From positions 434,001 through 498,000 of the forward strand of contig NZ_PKDG01000015.1 of the NCBI RefSeq assembly GCF_002863005.1: 64,000 nt of DNA, read 5' to 3'. Under the pieces are notes generated by a model that had not been told where the DNA came from, did no database searches, and worked only from the letters and a program-made list of their open reading frames with translations. Within the stretch, counting starts at the first letter, position 1; each line of letters opens with the position of its first letter. Positions 17,506 through 25,769 of this stretch are shown piece by piece. The DNA comes from Pseudoxanthomonas sp. (GTDB lineage: Bacteria; Pseudomonadota; Gammaproteobacteria; Xanthomonadales; Xanthomonadaceae). Made by a program: the position numbers and the translations under genes.

Positions 17506-18465
17506 ATGAAAACACCGGTCGCCACCCTGCTGTCCACCGCCTTGCTGCTGGCCGCAGGTCAGGCCTTCGCCGCCGACCCTGCCCGCGATCGCCAGTCGAT
17601 CCTGGCGATGCAGGGCGATTACACCGTCGACTTCGCCTTCGACGAAACCGTCCTGCTGCAGCCGGGCTACGAGCGGCAGGCGGCCATGCGCAGCGGCGGC
17701 GATGAGACCGTCATCGTCGTCGAAGACACGCCGAGCCGGATCGTCCTCCAGCACATCCTGGTCGACGCCGAGAGTGGCCACGTGACCAAGCACTGGCGGC
17801 AGGACTGGACCTACGAGGCACCTACGCGCTTCGAGTTCAGTGCCGATCAGACCTGGAGCGTCCGCGCGATCCCTGCCGATGCCACGCGCGGCGCCTGGAC
17901 GCAGTGCGTGTATGAGGTCAGCGATGCGCCGCGCTACTGCGGTACCGGCCGCTGGGAGTACACCAACGGCGTGACGACCTGGACCAGCGATCTGAGCTGG
18001 CGGCCGCTACCACGTCGCGAGTACACCAAGCGCAGCGACTACAACGCCCTGTCGGTGGTCAACCGCCACACGCTGACGCCGAACGGCTGGACTCACGAGC
18101 AGTTCAACACCAAGGTCCTGCGAAAACCTGACGGTGCGCAGGTGGAACTGGCGCGCGAGTTCGGCTTCAACGATTACATCAAGACCACCGAGGTCGACTT
18201 CAAGCCCGCGCGCGATTACTGGCAGGCGACGGCCGGCTACTGGGCCAAGGTGCGCGCGCATTGGGATCGATACCTGTCCCGCGCGCCCGGCGTCCACCTG
18301 AAAACCAAGGTGGATGGCATGGCGATGATCATTCCGCTGTTCACCCAGGCCAGCGACGTGCAGGAAGGCAAGACCGTGGCGGATGCGGCCATCGCCAAGG
18401 TGTTCGCCGACTGGGTCGAACCCGCACCTGCAGAACGTACCGCCGCGGCCGGGCAATCGCGCTGA
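17506..18465 (+). CDS. Secreted DUF6607-family protein of the heme operon
   Basis: 319 residues with a clear signal peptide (MKTPVATLLSTALLLAAGQAFA, cut before ADPARD). The mature part is rich in Trp and Tyr: HWRQDWTYEAPTRFEFSADQTW, YCGTGRWEYTNGVTTWTSDLSWRPLPRREYTKRSDY. No catalytic motif is recognised. DUF6607 proteins commonly sit next to TonB receptors in this family, so a periplasmic or surface partner of the heme receptor is the inference. The ATG at 17506 is 11 bp after the preceding stop. The next gene is on the other strand, so this is the last gene of the operon. Confidence 0.65.
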   Translation: MKTPVATLLSTALLLAAGQAFAADPARDRQSILAMQGDYTVDFAFDETVLLQPGYERQAAMRSGGDETVIVVEDTPSRIVLQHILVDAESGHVTKHWRQDWTYEAPTRFEFSADQTWSVRAIPADATRGAWTQCVYEVSDAPRYCGTGRWEYTNGVTTWTSDLSWRPLPRREYTKRSDYNALSVVNRHTLTPNGWTHEQFNTKVLRKPDGAQVELAREFGFNDYIKTTEVDFKPARDYWQATAGYWAKVRAHWDRYLSRAPGVHLKTKVDGMAMIIPLFTQASDVQEGKTVADAAIAKVFADWVEPAPAERTAAAGQSR

Positions 18466-18500
18466 AGGTTCTCTCCGGCACAGGGACGTGCCGCCTTTGC

Positions 18501-18530
18501 AGAAAAAGACCCCCGCGGTTGCGGGGGCAG
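18501..18530 (-). terminator. Rho-independent terminator after the PDZ gene
   Basis: Stem CCCCCGC (18510-18516) with GCGGGGG (18521-18527), loop GGTT. On the minus strand it is followed by TCTTTTT, so it ends the sigma/anti-sigma/PDZ operon. On the plus strand it can also stop the heme operon, though without a T-run. Confidence 0.85.
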
Positions 18531-18563
18531 GGGATTCATCGGTTTCTCTTCTAGTAATACGTG

Positions 18564-19745
18564 TCAGAGCAGCGTGCTGCCCTTGCCGGATGGCGGTACG
18601 GGCGCAGCAGGCGGCGGGGGCGGCAGCGGCATGTCGCCATCATTGTCTTCGAATGTCTGCACCTTGCCGTCCTGGTCGACGATCATCACGCGCCGACGCT
18701 CCACGACGTTGGGTGCCTTGCCCGCGGTCTCGGCCGCACGCGGCTTCACGACCACGCGCGATGTCGCGGGAAAACGGAACGCCGCGGCTTTCGGTACGGT
18801 CACGGTGCTGGTCCGGGTTTGGCGGTCCCGCAGGTATTCGACCGCGACCTTGGCGTCTTCCGGCTTGTCGCGGAGCGCCTGCGTGACGTCGCGAGGCGAG
18901 GTGACGGTTGCGCCGTCGATCTTGCGGATCACATCGCCCGCCTGCAGGCCCTCGAGTTCCTCGCCGACAGACAGCACGAGCACGCCGGCGTCCGTGCCGA
19001 AGTAGCGACCCAACGAAGCATCCACCGTCGCCAGGTTGAGGTTGCTCCAGCGGAAGGCATGGGCGAGTGCGGGCAGCTGGCAGTCCTCGCCCTTGCAGTC
19101 GCCCAGTTGCCCGAGCTTGCGGAGCTCGAGCTGGACTTCGGGTGCGATGACGGTGCTGATCTCGCCCATCGGCAGGGGCACGCCTTCGATCCTCGGCATG
19201 CCGCCGTCGGCGCTGCTGAAGAAGACGGCGCCCGGACCCTGGCCGGCGAATGCTACGCGCGGCGATACCTGGGTGGGAGTGACGCTCGCTTCGTGTGTTT
19301 TGCCGTCGCGCTGATAGGTGACGTGCACGGGGGTATCCGCCTTGAGGTTGGCCAACCGCGCGCGCGCGTCGGCCACGCGGGCGTCGGCGGTGGCGCCACC
19401 GATCGTCTCGCCGGCCACGCGCATCAGCCGATCGCCCGCCTTCAGGCCGGCCTTGGCCGCGCCGCTGTCCGGCGTCACGCCCGTGATGCGCACGCCTGCC
19501 GCGTCGTCGCCCGAGAGCAGCACGCCGAGGCGCGGCCGACGCACGACGATGTGATCGATGTCGACGGGTGGGCGCATGGCGCCGGCGTCCCGCGAGAGTT
19601 CGGCGACGCGTTTCGCGGCGCGCTGCAGGTCCGCGCGGGCGGCGTCCAGTTCCTTCTGTTTCGCCGCATCGCCCGGCTGGGCCAACGCCGGAAGCGATGC
19701 GACCAGTGCAAGGGCCAGCAGCGACCGGGATAGGGGGTTGAGCAT
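18564..19745 (-). CDS. Periplasmic PDZ-domain protein without protease domain
   Basis: 393 residues: signal peptide (to LPALAQPGDA), a short coiled coil (KQKELDAARADLQRAAKRVAELS), PDZ 1 around 70-150 (RLGVLLSGDDAAGVRITGVTPDSGAAKAGLKAGDRLMRVAG), and PDZ 2 around 235-310 (LGRYFGTDAGVLVLSV ... LQAGDVIRKIDGATVTSPRDVTQAL). No trypsin-like catalytic triad is present, unlike DegP/DegS, so it is probably an adaptor or sensor. The tail is proline-rich. It is third in an operon with an ECF sigma factor and a membrane anti-sigma-like protein, so a role in detecting envelope stress is plausible but unproven. Confidence 0.75.
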   Translation of the reverse strand: MLNPLSRSLLALALVASLPALAQPGDAAKQKELDAARADLQRAAKRVAELSRDAGAMRPPVDIDHIVVRRPRLGVLLSGDDAAGVRITGVTPDSGAAKAGLKAGDRLMRVAGETIGGATADARVADARARLANLKADTPVHVTYQRDGKTHEASVTPTQVSPRVAFAGQGPGAVFFSSADGGMPRIEGVPLPMGEISTVIAPEVQLELRKLGQLGDCKGEDCQLPALAHAFRWSNLNLATVDASLGRYFGTDAGVLVLSVGEELEGLQAGDVIRKIDGATVTSPRDVTQALRDKPEDAKVAVEYLRDRQTRTSTVTVPKAAAFRFPATSRVVVKPRAAETAGKAPNVVERRRVMIVDQDGKVQTFEDNDGDMPLPPPPPAAPVPPSGKGSTLL

Positions 19746-19773
19746 GGAAGGTCTCCTCGTTGCGTGTTCTGGA

Positions 19774-20484
19774 TCAGTAGATGGCGCTGTCGGCGGCGGT
19801 ATCGTTCAACGCGACCTGCCAGCGTTGGGTGGCTTCCACGCCGGTGAGCTGGCGCAGCGTGTCGACGCGCTCTTCCCACAGCGCGGTGCGTGTGGCCTCG
19901 GACAGGGCGGGTTGCGAGAGGGCCAGGTCGATGTGGCTGACCTGGTCCTGCAGGTCGGCGCTGACGGTGAGGGCCGCCACGTTGCCGGTACTGCTGTCGG
20001 GTAGTTGCGCCAGCAAGGCTTCGAGTCGCGCGGATTCGGTGTAGAGCGCATCGAGACGGGCGGGTTCCGTCGGCGCGCGAGGCACAGGGCGTGCGATGAC
20101 TGGGCGCGCCGACGGCGAGTCAGCGATCCGTTGCGTCGTGGAGGCACCCACGGGTGCGGCGGCGGGTTCGGCATCGGCGGATCGCGCCGGGATGTCCGGA
20201 AGCGCCGGTGCCGTGGCCGCGACCGCAGGCGCGCGTTGCGACGGCGGCATCGGGGTCTGTGCATCCCGCCAGTGCATCAACGGGATCACGGCGGCGAAGA
20301 AGGCTGTCGCGGCCATCGCGAGGACGGGACGTCGCCAGCGCACCGGACGTGCCGGCACGCGCGCTGGCGGCAGTGCAGCGGCGACGCGCTGCCATGCGCC
20401 GTGAGGCGGCGCTTCCAGCGGCAGGGCGCCGAAGGCATCGCCCCAATCGCGCGGCATGGGTTCGCGGGAACGGGAATCAGGCAT
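19774..20484 (-). CDS. Putative membrane anti-sigma factor
   Basis: 236 residues. Cytoplasmic N-terminus of about 50 residues, a single membrane helix near 54-72 (VLAMAATAFFAAVIPLMHW), then a Pro/Ala-rich linker and a periplasmic helical domain with a LARLDALYTESARLEALLAQL heptad-like segment. The layout is that of RseA-type regulators although no ZAS zinc motif is seen. The start overlaps the sigma gene by 8 bp, the usual coupling for sigma/anti-sigma pairs. Function is inferred from this arrangement, not from sequence identity. Confidence 0.65.
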   Translation of the reverse strand: MPDSRSREPMPRDWGDAFGALPLEAPPHGAWQRVAAALPPARVPARPVRWRRPVLAMAATAFFAAVIPLMHWRDAQTPMPPSQRAPAVAATAPALPDIPARSADAEPAAAPVGASTTQRIADSPSARPVIARPVPRAPTEPARLDALYTESARLEALLAQLPDSSTGNVAALTVSADLQDQVSHIDLALSQPALSEATRTALWEERVDTLRQLTGVEATQRWQVALNDTAADSAIY

Positions 20485-21088
20485 GGACGGTGTCCTCGAT
20501 GTTCAACAGCGCCCGCAGCCGGCGCGTGCCGCGGGAGACCTGCGATTTGGAGAAGCTGGGCGTGCGCTGCATGAGCCCGGCGATCTCCTCGTGGGTATAG
20601 CCCTCGGCGTGGTAGAGCCACAACACGCTGCGGGTCGCCGCGGGTAGCGCTTCCAGTGCGCGCTGCAGCAGCGCGGCGTCGGCCGCGGCCGCGGGGGGCA
20701 GGCCCTGGTCCGGCGGCAGGTCGTCTTCCTCCACCGAAATCTCCGCGACCAGTCGCTTCTGCCGGCGCAGGCGCAGCAGGGCTTCGTTGACCGCGATCTG
20801 CCGCAGCCACCCCCAGAAGGGGCAGTCGGCGCGATAGTCCGGCAGGTGGTGGAACAGCTTCAGCATGGTGTCCTGCAGCACGTCGCCGGCCTCCTCGCGG
20901 TCGCCGCAGATGCGCAGCGCCAGCGTGAACACCGGCCGCTCGAACCGTCGGTAGATCTGCTCGAACGCCTCCCGGCAACCGGTGCGCGCGCGGGCGACTA
21001 GGGCGTCGGGGATATCGATGGCGAACTGCGATCGGCTCAAGCGGGGAAATTCGTCGGGGTTCGGAGGTAGGGATGCGGCGGAAGGCAA
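20477..21088 (-). CDS. ECF-type RNA polymerase sigma factor
   Basis: About 203 residues. Region 2: EAFEQIYRRFERPVFTLALRICGDREEAGDVLQDTMLKLFHHLPDYR, including the DVLQDTM core-binding motif and FWGWLRQIAVNEAL. Region 4: ALEALPAATRSVLWLYHAEGYTHEEIAGLMQRTPSFSKSQVSRGTRRLRALL with a helix-turn-helix; there is no region 3. The first codon at 21088 is TTG; a TTG at 21040 (residue 17) is also possible and no ATG fits. A GGAACTT motif on the minus strand at 21114-21108 could be an autoregulatory ECF -35, which would favour the later start. Confidence 0.85.
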   Translation of the reverse strand: MPSAASLPPNPDEFPRLSRSQFAIDIPDALVARARTGCREAFEQIYRRFERPVFTLALRICGDREEAGDVLQDTMLKLFHHLPDYRADCPFWGWLRQIAVNEALLRLRRQKRLVAEISVEEDDLPPDQGLPPAAAADAALLQRALEALPAATRSVLWLYHAEGYTHEEIAGLMQRTPSFSKSQVSRGTRRLRALLNIEDTVHA

Positions 21089-21138
21089 TACCGTCGCAGG
21101 GGCGGTGAAGTTCCCGTCGGCGCCCTCCCTCCGGCGCC

Positions 21139-21144
21139 TATAAT
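21139..21144 (+). promoter_or_regulatory. Consensus -10 box for the SPFH/NfeD operon
   Basis: A perfect TATAAT 28 bp before the ATG at 21173, with GGGAGGGGG as ribosome binding site. The -35 is poor. It lies in the 84-bp gap shared with the divergent sigma factor gene. Confidence 0.6.
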
Positions 21145-21172
21145 CGAGGCCACATCACGGGAGGGGGCCAGC

Positions 21173-22138
21173 ATGGATTTCGGTATTTCGACACTCGTGG
21201 TCGCGGCGGTGGCGCTGTTCATCGTCGTGACCTTCTTCAAGGGCGTCCGCGTCGTCCCCCAGGGGTACGAGTTCACCGTGGAGCACTTCGGCAAGTACAC
21301 CCACACCATGTCGCCCGGCCTGCACTTCCTCATCCCGTACATGCAGAGCATCGGCCGCAAGGTCAACATGATGGAGCAGGTGTTCGAAGTGCCCTCGCAG
21401 GACGTCATCACCAAGGACAACGCGGTGGTGAAGGTGGACGGCGTGGTGTTCTTCCAGGTGCTGGACGCCGCCAAGGCGGCCTATGAAGTGTCCAGCCTGG
21501 ACCAGGCGATGATCGCCCTCGTGCAGACGAACATCCGCACGGTGATCGGTTCGATGGACCTGGACGAGTCGCTCAGCCAGCGCGAGACGATCAACGCCAA
21601 GCTGCTCGGCGTGGTGGACCATGCGACCAGCCCGTGGGGCGTGAAGGTCAACCGCATCGAGATCAAGGACATCCAGCCGCCGCGCGATCTGGTCGACGCG
21701 ATGGCGCGGCAGATGAAGGCCGAGCGCGACAAGCGCGCCTCGATCCTGGAAGCGGAAGGCGCGCGGCAGTCGGAAATCCTGCGTGCAGAGGGCGACAAGC
21801 AGAGCGCGATCCTGGAAGCCGAAGGCAAGCGCGAGGCCGCCTATCGCGAAGCCGAGGCGCGCGAACGCCTGGCGGAAGCCGAGGCCAAGGCCACCGAACT
21901 GGTGTCCAACGCCATCGCGCAGGGCGACGTGCAGGCGATCAACTACTTCATCGCGCAGAAATACGTGGAAGCGTTCAAGGAGCTGGCCACCGCGCCGAAC
22001 CAGAAATTCGTGCTGATGCCGATGGAGGCCAGCGGCATCATCGGATCGATCGGCGGCATCGCCGAACTCGCCAGGGAGGCGCTGGGCAAGCAACAGGTTG
22101 CTGCGCCGCCGCGCCCGCCGCGCGTCCCGGGAGGCTGA
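21173..22138 (+). CDS. SPFH-domain membrane protein (QmcA-like)
   Basis: 321 residues. One N-terminal membrane anchor (FGISTLVVAAVALFIVVTFF), then the SPFH/band 7 domain (GVRVVPQGYEFTVEHFGKYTHTMSPGLHFLIPYMQSIGRKVNMMEQVFEVPSQDVITKDNAVVKVDGVVF), and a long Glu/Ala/Lys coiled coil from about 165 to 240 that drives oligomerisation. It matches the stomatin-like protease-associated scaffold QmcA. The next gene encodes its usual NfeD partner, 1 bp after the stop. It probably organises membrane microdomains or limits protease access. Confidence 0.9.
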   Translation: MDFGISTLVVAAVALFIVVTFFKGVRVVPQGYEFTVEHFGKYTHTMSPGLHFLIPYMQSIGRKVNMMEQVFEVPSQDVITKDNAVVKVDGVVFFQVLDAAKAAYEVSSLDQAMIALVQTNIRTVIGSMDLDESLSQRETINAKLLGVVDHATSPWGVKVNRIEIKDIQPPRDLVDAMARQMKAERDKRASILEAEGARQSEILRAEGDKQSAILEAEGKREAAYREAEARERLAEAEAKATELVSNAIAQGDVQAINYFIAQKYVEAFKELATAPNQKFVLMPMEASGIIGSIGGIAELAREALGKQQVAAPPRPPRVPGG

Positions 22139-22139
22139 C

Positions 22140-22571
22140 ATGAGCATCAAGTTCGCGTTCTGGGCGATCGCGGCGCTGGTGCTGTTCGCGGCGGAAGCGA
22201 TGGCGCCGGGCGCCTTCATGCTGTGGTTCGGATTCGCGGCGGTGGCGATGGCGATCGTGGTGCTGGCCGCCCCGGGCGTGGGCTGGCTGGCGCAGGTGGT
22301 GCTGTTTTCCGTGCTCGCCGTGATCTCCGTGGCGGTCTACCGCAAGTGGTTCCGCGGCAAGGGGCGGCAGAGCGACAAGCCGCTGCTCAACCGCCGCGCC
22401 GAGCAGCTGGTGGGAACCGTCGCCACGCTCGACCAGCCCATCGAAGGCGGCCGCGGCCGGGTCAAGATCGACGATGCGTTCTGGACGGTGGAAGGTGCCG
22501 ACCTGCCCCTCGGCACGCGGGTGCGGGTGATCGCAGTGAATGGCATGACCCTGAAGGTGCAGGAGGCGTAA
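22140..22571 (+). CDS. NfeD-like membrane protein with OB-fold
   Basis: 143 residues: two or three hydrophobic helices in the first 70 residues and a C-terminal OB-fold (AEQLVGTVATLDQPIEGGRGRVKIDDAFWTVEGADLPLGTRVRVIAVNGMTLKV), the short NfeD1b type without the ClpP-like protease domain. It starts 1 bp after the SPFH gene, which is the conserved pairing for these partners. Confidence 0.88.
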   Translation: MSIKFAFWAIAALVLFAAEAMAPGAFMLWFGFAAVAMAIVVLAAPGVGWLAQVVLFSVLAVISVAVYRKWFRGKGRQSDKPLLNRRAEQLVGTVATLDQPIEGGRGRVKIDDAFWTVEGADLPLGTRVRVIAVNGMTLKVQEA

Positions 22572-23087
22572 GTGGGCGTTCCGCGGCTGGCGTGGTCGAT
22601 GTCGGTGCTGGCGCCGTTGGCGGTGGCGGCGACGGATCTCGTCGGCAAGGTCATGCCGCCTTACCCGGACGGGCTCGACGAGTTGGGGGGGAGTTGCGTC
22701 TCGGAGTCCGCGGATCCGGCCCGCGTCTGCGATTACTCCGTCGGCGTGCTGGCCGCACCCGCAGCCACAATCGATGGCGACCCCGTGCCGCGCTTCGTGG
22801 TGGCAGGCCAGTTCGCCGGCCGCGACGGCGCCCGTGCGCAGTGGCGCATCACCGATGCGCTGCCGTATCCCACCGGACGGACCGGCTACTACCTTCAGTT
22901 CGGCACCTGCCGCGTGAACGGGCGCGACGACGCGCGCGTGGCGGCGATCGTTCGGCAGCACGACACCGCGACGGAATGGCTGAAGGATGTCGCGTGGGCG
23001 GGCCGGCTGCGGTTGCCCGATGGCCGATTCGAGGTGCTGGAGGCGCGTTCCGTGGACTGCATCAACGAGGCCTACTACGGCCTTTAG
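22572..23087 (+). CDS. Small exported protein, unknown
   Basis: 171 residues starting at GTG 22572, directly after the NfeD stop; AGGAGG at 22561-22566 gives ideal spacing and supports this start. The N-terminus LAWSMSVLAPLAVAATD looks like a signal peptide. The mature part contains four Cys (GGSCVSE, RVCDYS, GTCRVN, VDCINE) that could form two disulfides. I do not recognise a family. Very tight spacing suggests it is co-transcribed with the SPFH/NfeD pair. Confidence 0.65.
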   Translation: MGVPRLAWSMSVLAPLAVAATDLVGKVMPPYPDGLDELGGSCVSESADPARVCDYSVGVLAAPAATIDGDPVPRFVVAGQFAGRDGARAQWRITDALPYPTGRTGYYLQFGTCRVNGRDDARVAAIVRQHDTATEWLKDVAWAGRLRLPDGRFEVLEARSVDCINEAYYGL

Positions 23088-23175
23088 CACGCGGCGTACG
23101 ACGGCGCTCCGTCGTGCCGCACCGTGCTGGTGCGTTCTGGGATAATGGCCCTCTTTGTCCGTCCCGGAATCCGTC

Positions 23176-24297
23176 ATGACCCAGAAGACCATCCTCAACG
23201 ACACCCATCGCGCGCTCGGCGCCAAGATGGTCGACTTCGGCGGCTGGGACATGCCGATCCACTACGGCTCGCAGATCGAGGAGCATCACCAGGTGCGCCG
23301 CGACGCCGGCATGTTCGACGTCAGCCACATGACCGTGGTCGACCTGCGCGGGCCGCGTACGAGGGAATTCCTGCGCCAACTGGTCGCCAACTCGGTCGAC
23401 AAGCTGCAGAAGCCAGGCAAGGCACTGTACACGGCGATGCTCAATGCGCAGGGTGGCGTCATCGACGACCTCATCATCTACTTCCTGGCGGAGGACTTCT
23501 TCCGCCTGGTGGTCAATGCGGCCACCCGCGAGAAGGACCTGGCGTGGATCACCGCGCAGGCGGCGCCCTTCGACGTCCAAGTCGCCGAGCGCCCGGACTT
23601 CGCCATGGTGGCCGTCCAGGGTCCGACCGCCCGCGAGCGCGTGCACGGGCTGTTGCGGGAAGAAGACCGCGCGAAGGTCGGCAAGCTGACCCGCTTCGCC
23701 GCCGCCGACGCCACCAGTACCCAGGGCGTGCCGCTGTTCGTCGCGCGCACCGGTTACACGGGCGAGGACGGTTACGAGATCGTGCTGCCGCAGGCGCAGG
23801 CGGTGGCGTTCTGGAACGCGCTGCTCGATGCCGGCGTCAAGCCGGCGGGCCTGGGCGCGCGCGATACGTTGCGCCTGGAGGCCGGCATGAACCTATACGG
23901 CCAGGACATGGACGACACCGTTTCGCCCTACGAAGCGGCGCTCGCCTGGACGGTCGCACTGGACGAAGGCCGTCCGTTCACCGGCCGCGCCACGCTGGAG
24001 GCGCAGAAGGCGACCGGCGCGGCGCGCCAGATGATCGGCCTGGTCATGGACGAGAAGGGTGTGCTGCGCCACGGGCAGAAAGTGCTCACCGCCCATGGCG
24101 AAGGCGAGATCCTGTCGGGCACCTTCTCGCCGACGCTCGGCAAGGCGATCGCGTTCGCGCGCGTGCCGGCCGGCGACATTCCGCTGGGCGCCGCGGGCGG
24201 CGTACGCGTGGACATCCGTGGCAGGGACGTGCCGGTGCGCGTCGTGAAGTTCCCGTTCGTGCGCGACGGACAGCCGCAGCCGGGCGTCCTGGAGTGA
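23176..24297 (+). CDS. gcvT: Aminomethyltransferase (glycine cleavage T protein)
   Basis: Transfers the methylene group from aminomethylated H protein to tetrahydrofolate, releasing ammonia. It has 373 residues. [35 protein letters not shown] is the canonical N-terminus; [29 protein letters not shown] holds folate-site residues; the end has the [14 protein letters not shown] barrel. The start is ATG 23176; a longer frame begins upstream but is not conserved. An extended -10 (TGGGATAAT) lies around 23138-23146. No glycine riboswitch was found in the leader. gcvH follows 84 bp later; gcvP is not in the window. Confidence 0.97.
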   Translation: MTQKTILNDTHRALGAKMVDFGGWDMPIHYGSQIEEHHQVRRDAGMFDVSHMTVVDLRGPRTREFLRQLVANSVDKLQKPGKALYTAMLNAQGGVIDDLIIYFLAEDFFRLVVNAATREKDLAWITAQAAPFDVQVAERPDFAMVAVQGPTARERVHGLLREEDRAKVGKLTRFAAADATSTQGVPLFVARTGYTGEDGYEIVLPQAQAVAFWNALLDAGVKPAGLGARDTLRLEAGMNLYGQDMDDTVSPYEAALAWTVALDEGRPFTGRATLEAQKATGAARQMIGLVMDEKGVLRHGQKVLTAHGEGEILSGTFSPTLGKAIAFARVPAGDIPLGAAGGVRVDIRGRDVPVRVVKFPFVRDGQPQPGVLE

Positions 24298-24381
24298 GCC
24301 GCGACTGGCAGCCTTCACTTCCGCATTCCTCCGCTAAACTATCGTTCCCTTCCCGACCCACGCAGCGATCCGGAGCACCCC

Positions 24382-24777
24382 ATGAGTGAGATTCCTGGCG
24401 ATCTGAAGTTCCTGAAGTCCCACGAGTGGGCCCGCGTCGAAGCCGGCGGTCGCGTCACCGTCGGCATTTCCGATCACGCGCAGGGCCTGCTGGGCGACCT
24501 GGTCTACGTCGAGCTGCCCAACGTGGGCGACCGCATCGAAGCCGGCAACGCGAGCGCGGTGGTCGAGTCGGTCAAGGCGGCCTCCGACGTCTACAGCCCG
24601 ATCACCGGCAAGGTCGTCGAGGTCAACGCCGCGCTGGCCGACAAGCCCGAAACCATCAACGAAGACGCCTACGGCGAAGGCTGGATCTTCGTCCTCGAAG
24701 CCGAGGAGCCGGAGCAGCTCAACGACCTGCTCTCGCCCGACGACTACGCCGAGCTGATCGAAGACGAAGACCACTGA
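24382..24777 (+). CDS. gcvH: Glycine cleavage system H protein
   Basis: Lipoyl carrier that shuttles the aminomethyl group between GcvP, GcvT and GcvL. 131 residues. The lipoylated Lys is K65 in [20 protein letters not shown] and [13 protein letters not shown] are the usual flanking blocks. A TAAACTAT -10-like sequence near 24335-24342 may give it a promoter separate from gcvT. A strong terminator follows. Confidence 0.97.
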   Translation: MSEIPGDLKFLKSHEWARVEAGGRVTVGISDHAQGLLGDLVYVELPNVGDRIEAGNASAVVESVKAASDVYSPITGKVVEVNAALADKPETINEDAYGEGWIFVLEAEEPEQLNDLLSPDDYAELIEDEDH

Positions 24778-24801
24778 GGCAATCCTGCAGGCGGTCCCCG
24801 A

Positions 24802-24858
24802 CGGGGAGCCGGCGATGGCGGACGATGATCCGCCACTGCCGGCTCCCCGTTTCGTTTC
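24802..24858 (+). terminator. Strong terminator after gcvH
   Basis: Outer arms of 12 bp (24802-24813 with 24838-24849, CGGGGAGCCGGC type) enclose a second GGCGGA/TCCGCC stem, followed by TTTCGTTTCC. Confidence 0.85.
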
Positions 24859-25371
24859 CGACGCGGCGCAGCGCGCGGGACAGACGGCGGGGTGCGTCGT
24901 CGCCGTCGCGCGCCACCTTCCGCGGCGGGAAAAGTGGAATGGCGGGTACGCGCCGGACGTCACGCGTTCGTGCGGCGGAGTGGCATGCGCGGCAGGCGAT
25001 CGCGAGCGTTCTCCCATCGACGGCATGGTTTCGAACGTCGCGATGCGTCGCCTGGCGAAGAAAAAAGTTTGCGCAATTTGGCGCAATCGGGCTTGTGCGA
25101 CGCGAAATCCGACACCCCAGACGAAAGTTTTTTTTAGCCGCCGTTCAAGCCATAGGCGTGCACGTCGGTGCGACCGCGCGGCATGCCGCGCCGCGTGGCC
25201 GACGCGTGGTGCGCGCATGCGCCATGAAAAAAATGCGCGTTTTACCGATGTTTTTTTTCACGCGCATGTCAGTGGGTCGCGTCGAGGGTATCCGCCATCG
25301 CCACGGGACGGTGGTTCCGCGCGCTCGCTGCCGCCGTGCCGCCGGGAGGGGCGTTGGAAAAAAGTTGCGCG
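24859..25371. other. Long intergenic region with A/T tracts, no supported gene
   Basis: More than 500 bp with no reading frame that has both a ribosome binding site and a recognisable product. It is unusual for this genome in holding repeated A- and T-runs of 6-8 nt (around 25058, 25130, 25225 and 25250) at spacings that would bend DNA. A 60-codon frame starting ATGAAAAAAATG at about 25224 lacks a ribosome binding site and overlaps the next promoter. Probably an upstream control region of the histone-like gene. Confidence 0.5.
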
Positions 25372-25406
25372 AAGGTGTTGACACCTTGAAAAACCGTGAT
25401 TAGGTT
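25372..25406 (+). promoter_or_regulatory. Promoter of the histone-like gene with palindrome over the -35
   Basis: TTGACA at 25378-25383, 17-bp spacer, TAGGTT at 25401-25406. The -35 lies inside a perfect palindrome AAGGTGTTGACACCTT (25372-25387), which would be a natural operator. The start of transcription would be near 25413, giving a leader of about 357 nt. Confidence 0.6.
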
Positions 25407-25553
25407 TCGCCCCAAGCAGCACCGGCTGCGGAAGCGAGTGAGTCGAATCAACACGACAGCGCGAGAGACAACACAGCCCATCGTCCGCACCCAGATCGCG
25501 GTGGACGCAGGCCTCGCTTCCCCCGGAAAAACGCAACGCACCCTTTCCACCGC

Positions 25554-25595
25554 ACCCGTGTCGCCTGGCGACGCGGGTGTTTTCGTATTTGTAGG
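25554..25595 (+). terminator. Intrinsic terminator inside the leader of the histone-like gene
   Basis: A 12-bp stem CACCCG.GTCGC with GCGAC.CGGGTG (one G-U pair) and a 3-nt loop, then TTTTCGTATTTG. It lies about 145 nt after the predicted transcription start and about 180 nt before the ATG, so it could end a small RNA or act as an attenuator. Confidence 0.65.
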
Positions 25596-25769
25596 GAGCC
25601 GGGTTTCGCACGCCGGGCGCCCTGGGGAATCCGTATCGCCGCGCGTGTCGCGACGACGGCTGCCGGCGGGTCCGACTCCCGCGGCGTTTCTTGCAGCTGG
25701 GCCTGCCTCCGGGCAGATGTGCTGTAACCAGACGTAAAAATCCATAGTTCACTGACGAGGAGCCATCAC

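Noticed and set aside
23088-23175. Glycine riboswitch before gcvT
   Set aside because: The gap is too short for the aptamer and lacks its conserved bulges; only a small hairpin (23098-23115) and an extended -10 are present.
25224-25403. 60-codon frame beginning ATGAAAAAAATG before the histone-like gene
   Set aside because: No Shine-Dalgarno, mostly Arg-rich random composition, and it runs into the -35/-10 of the histone-like promoter.
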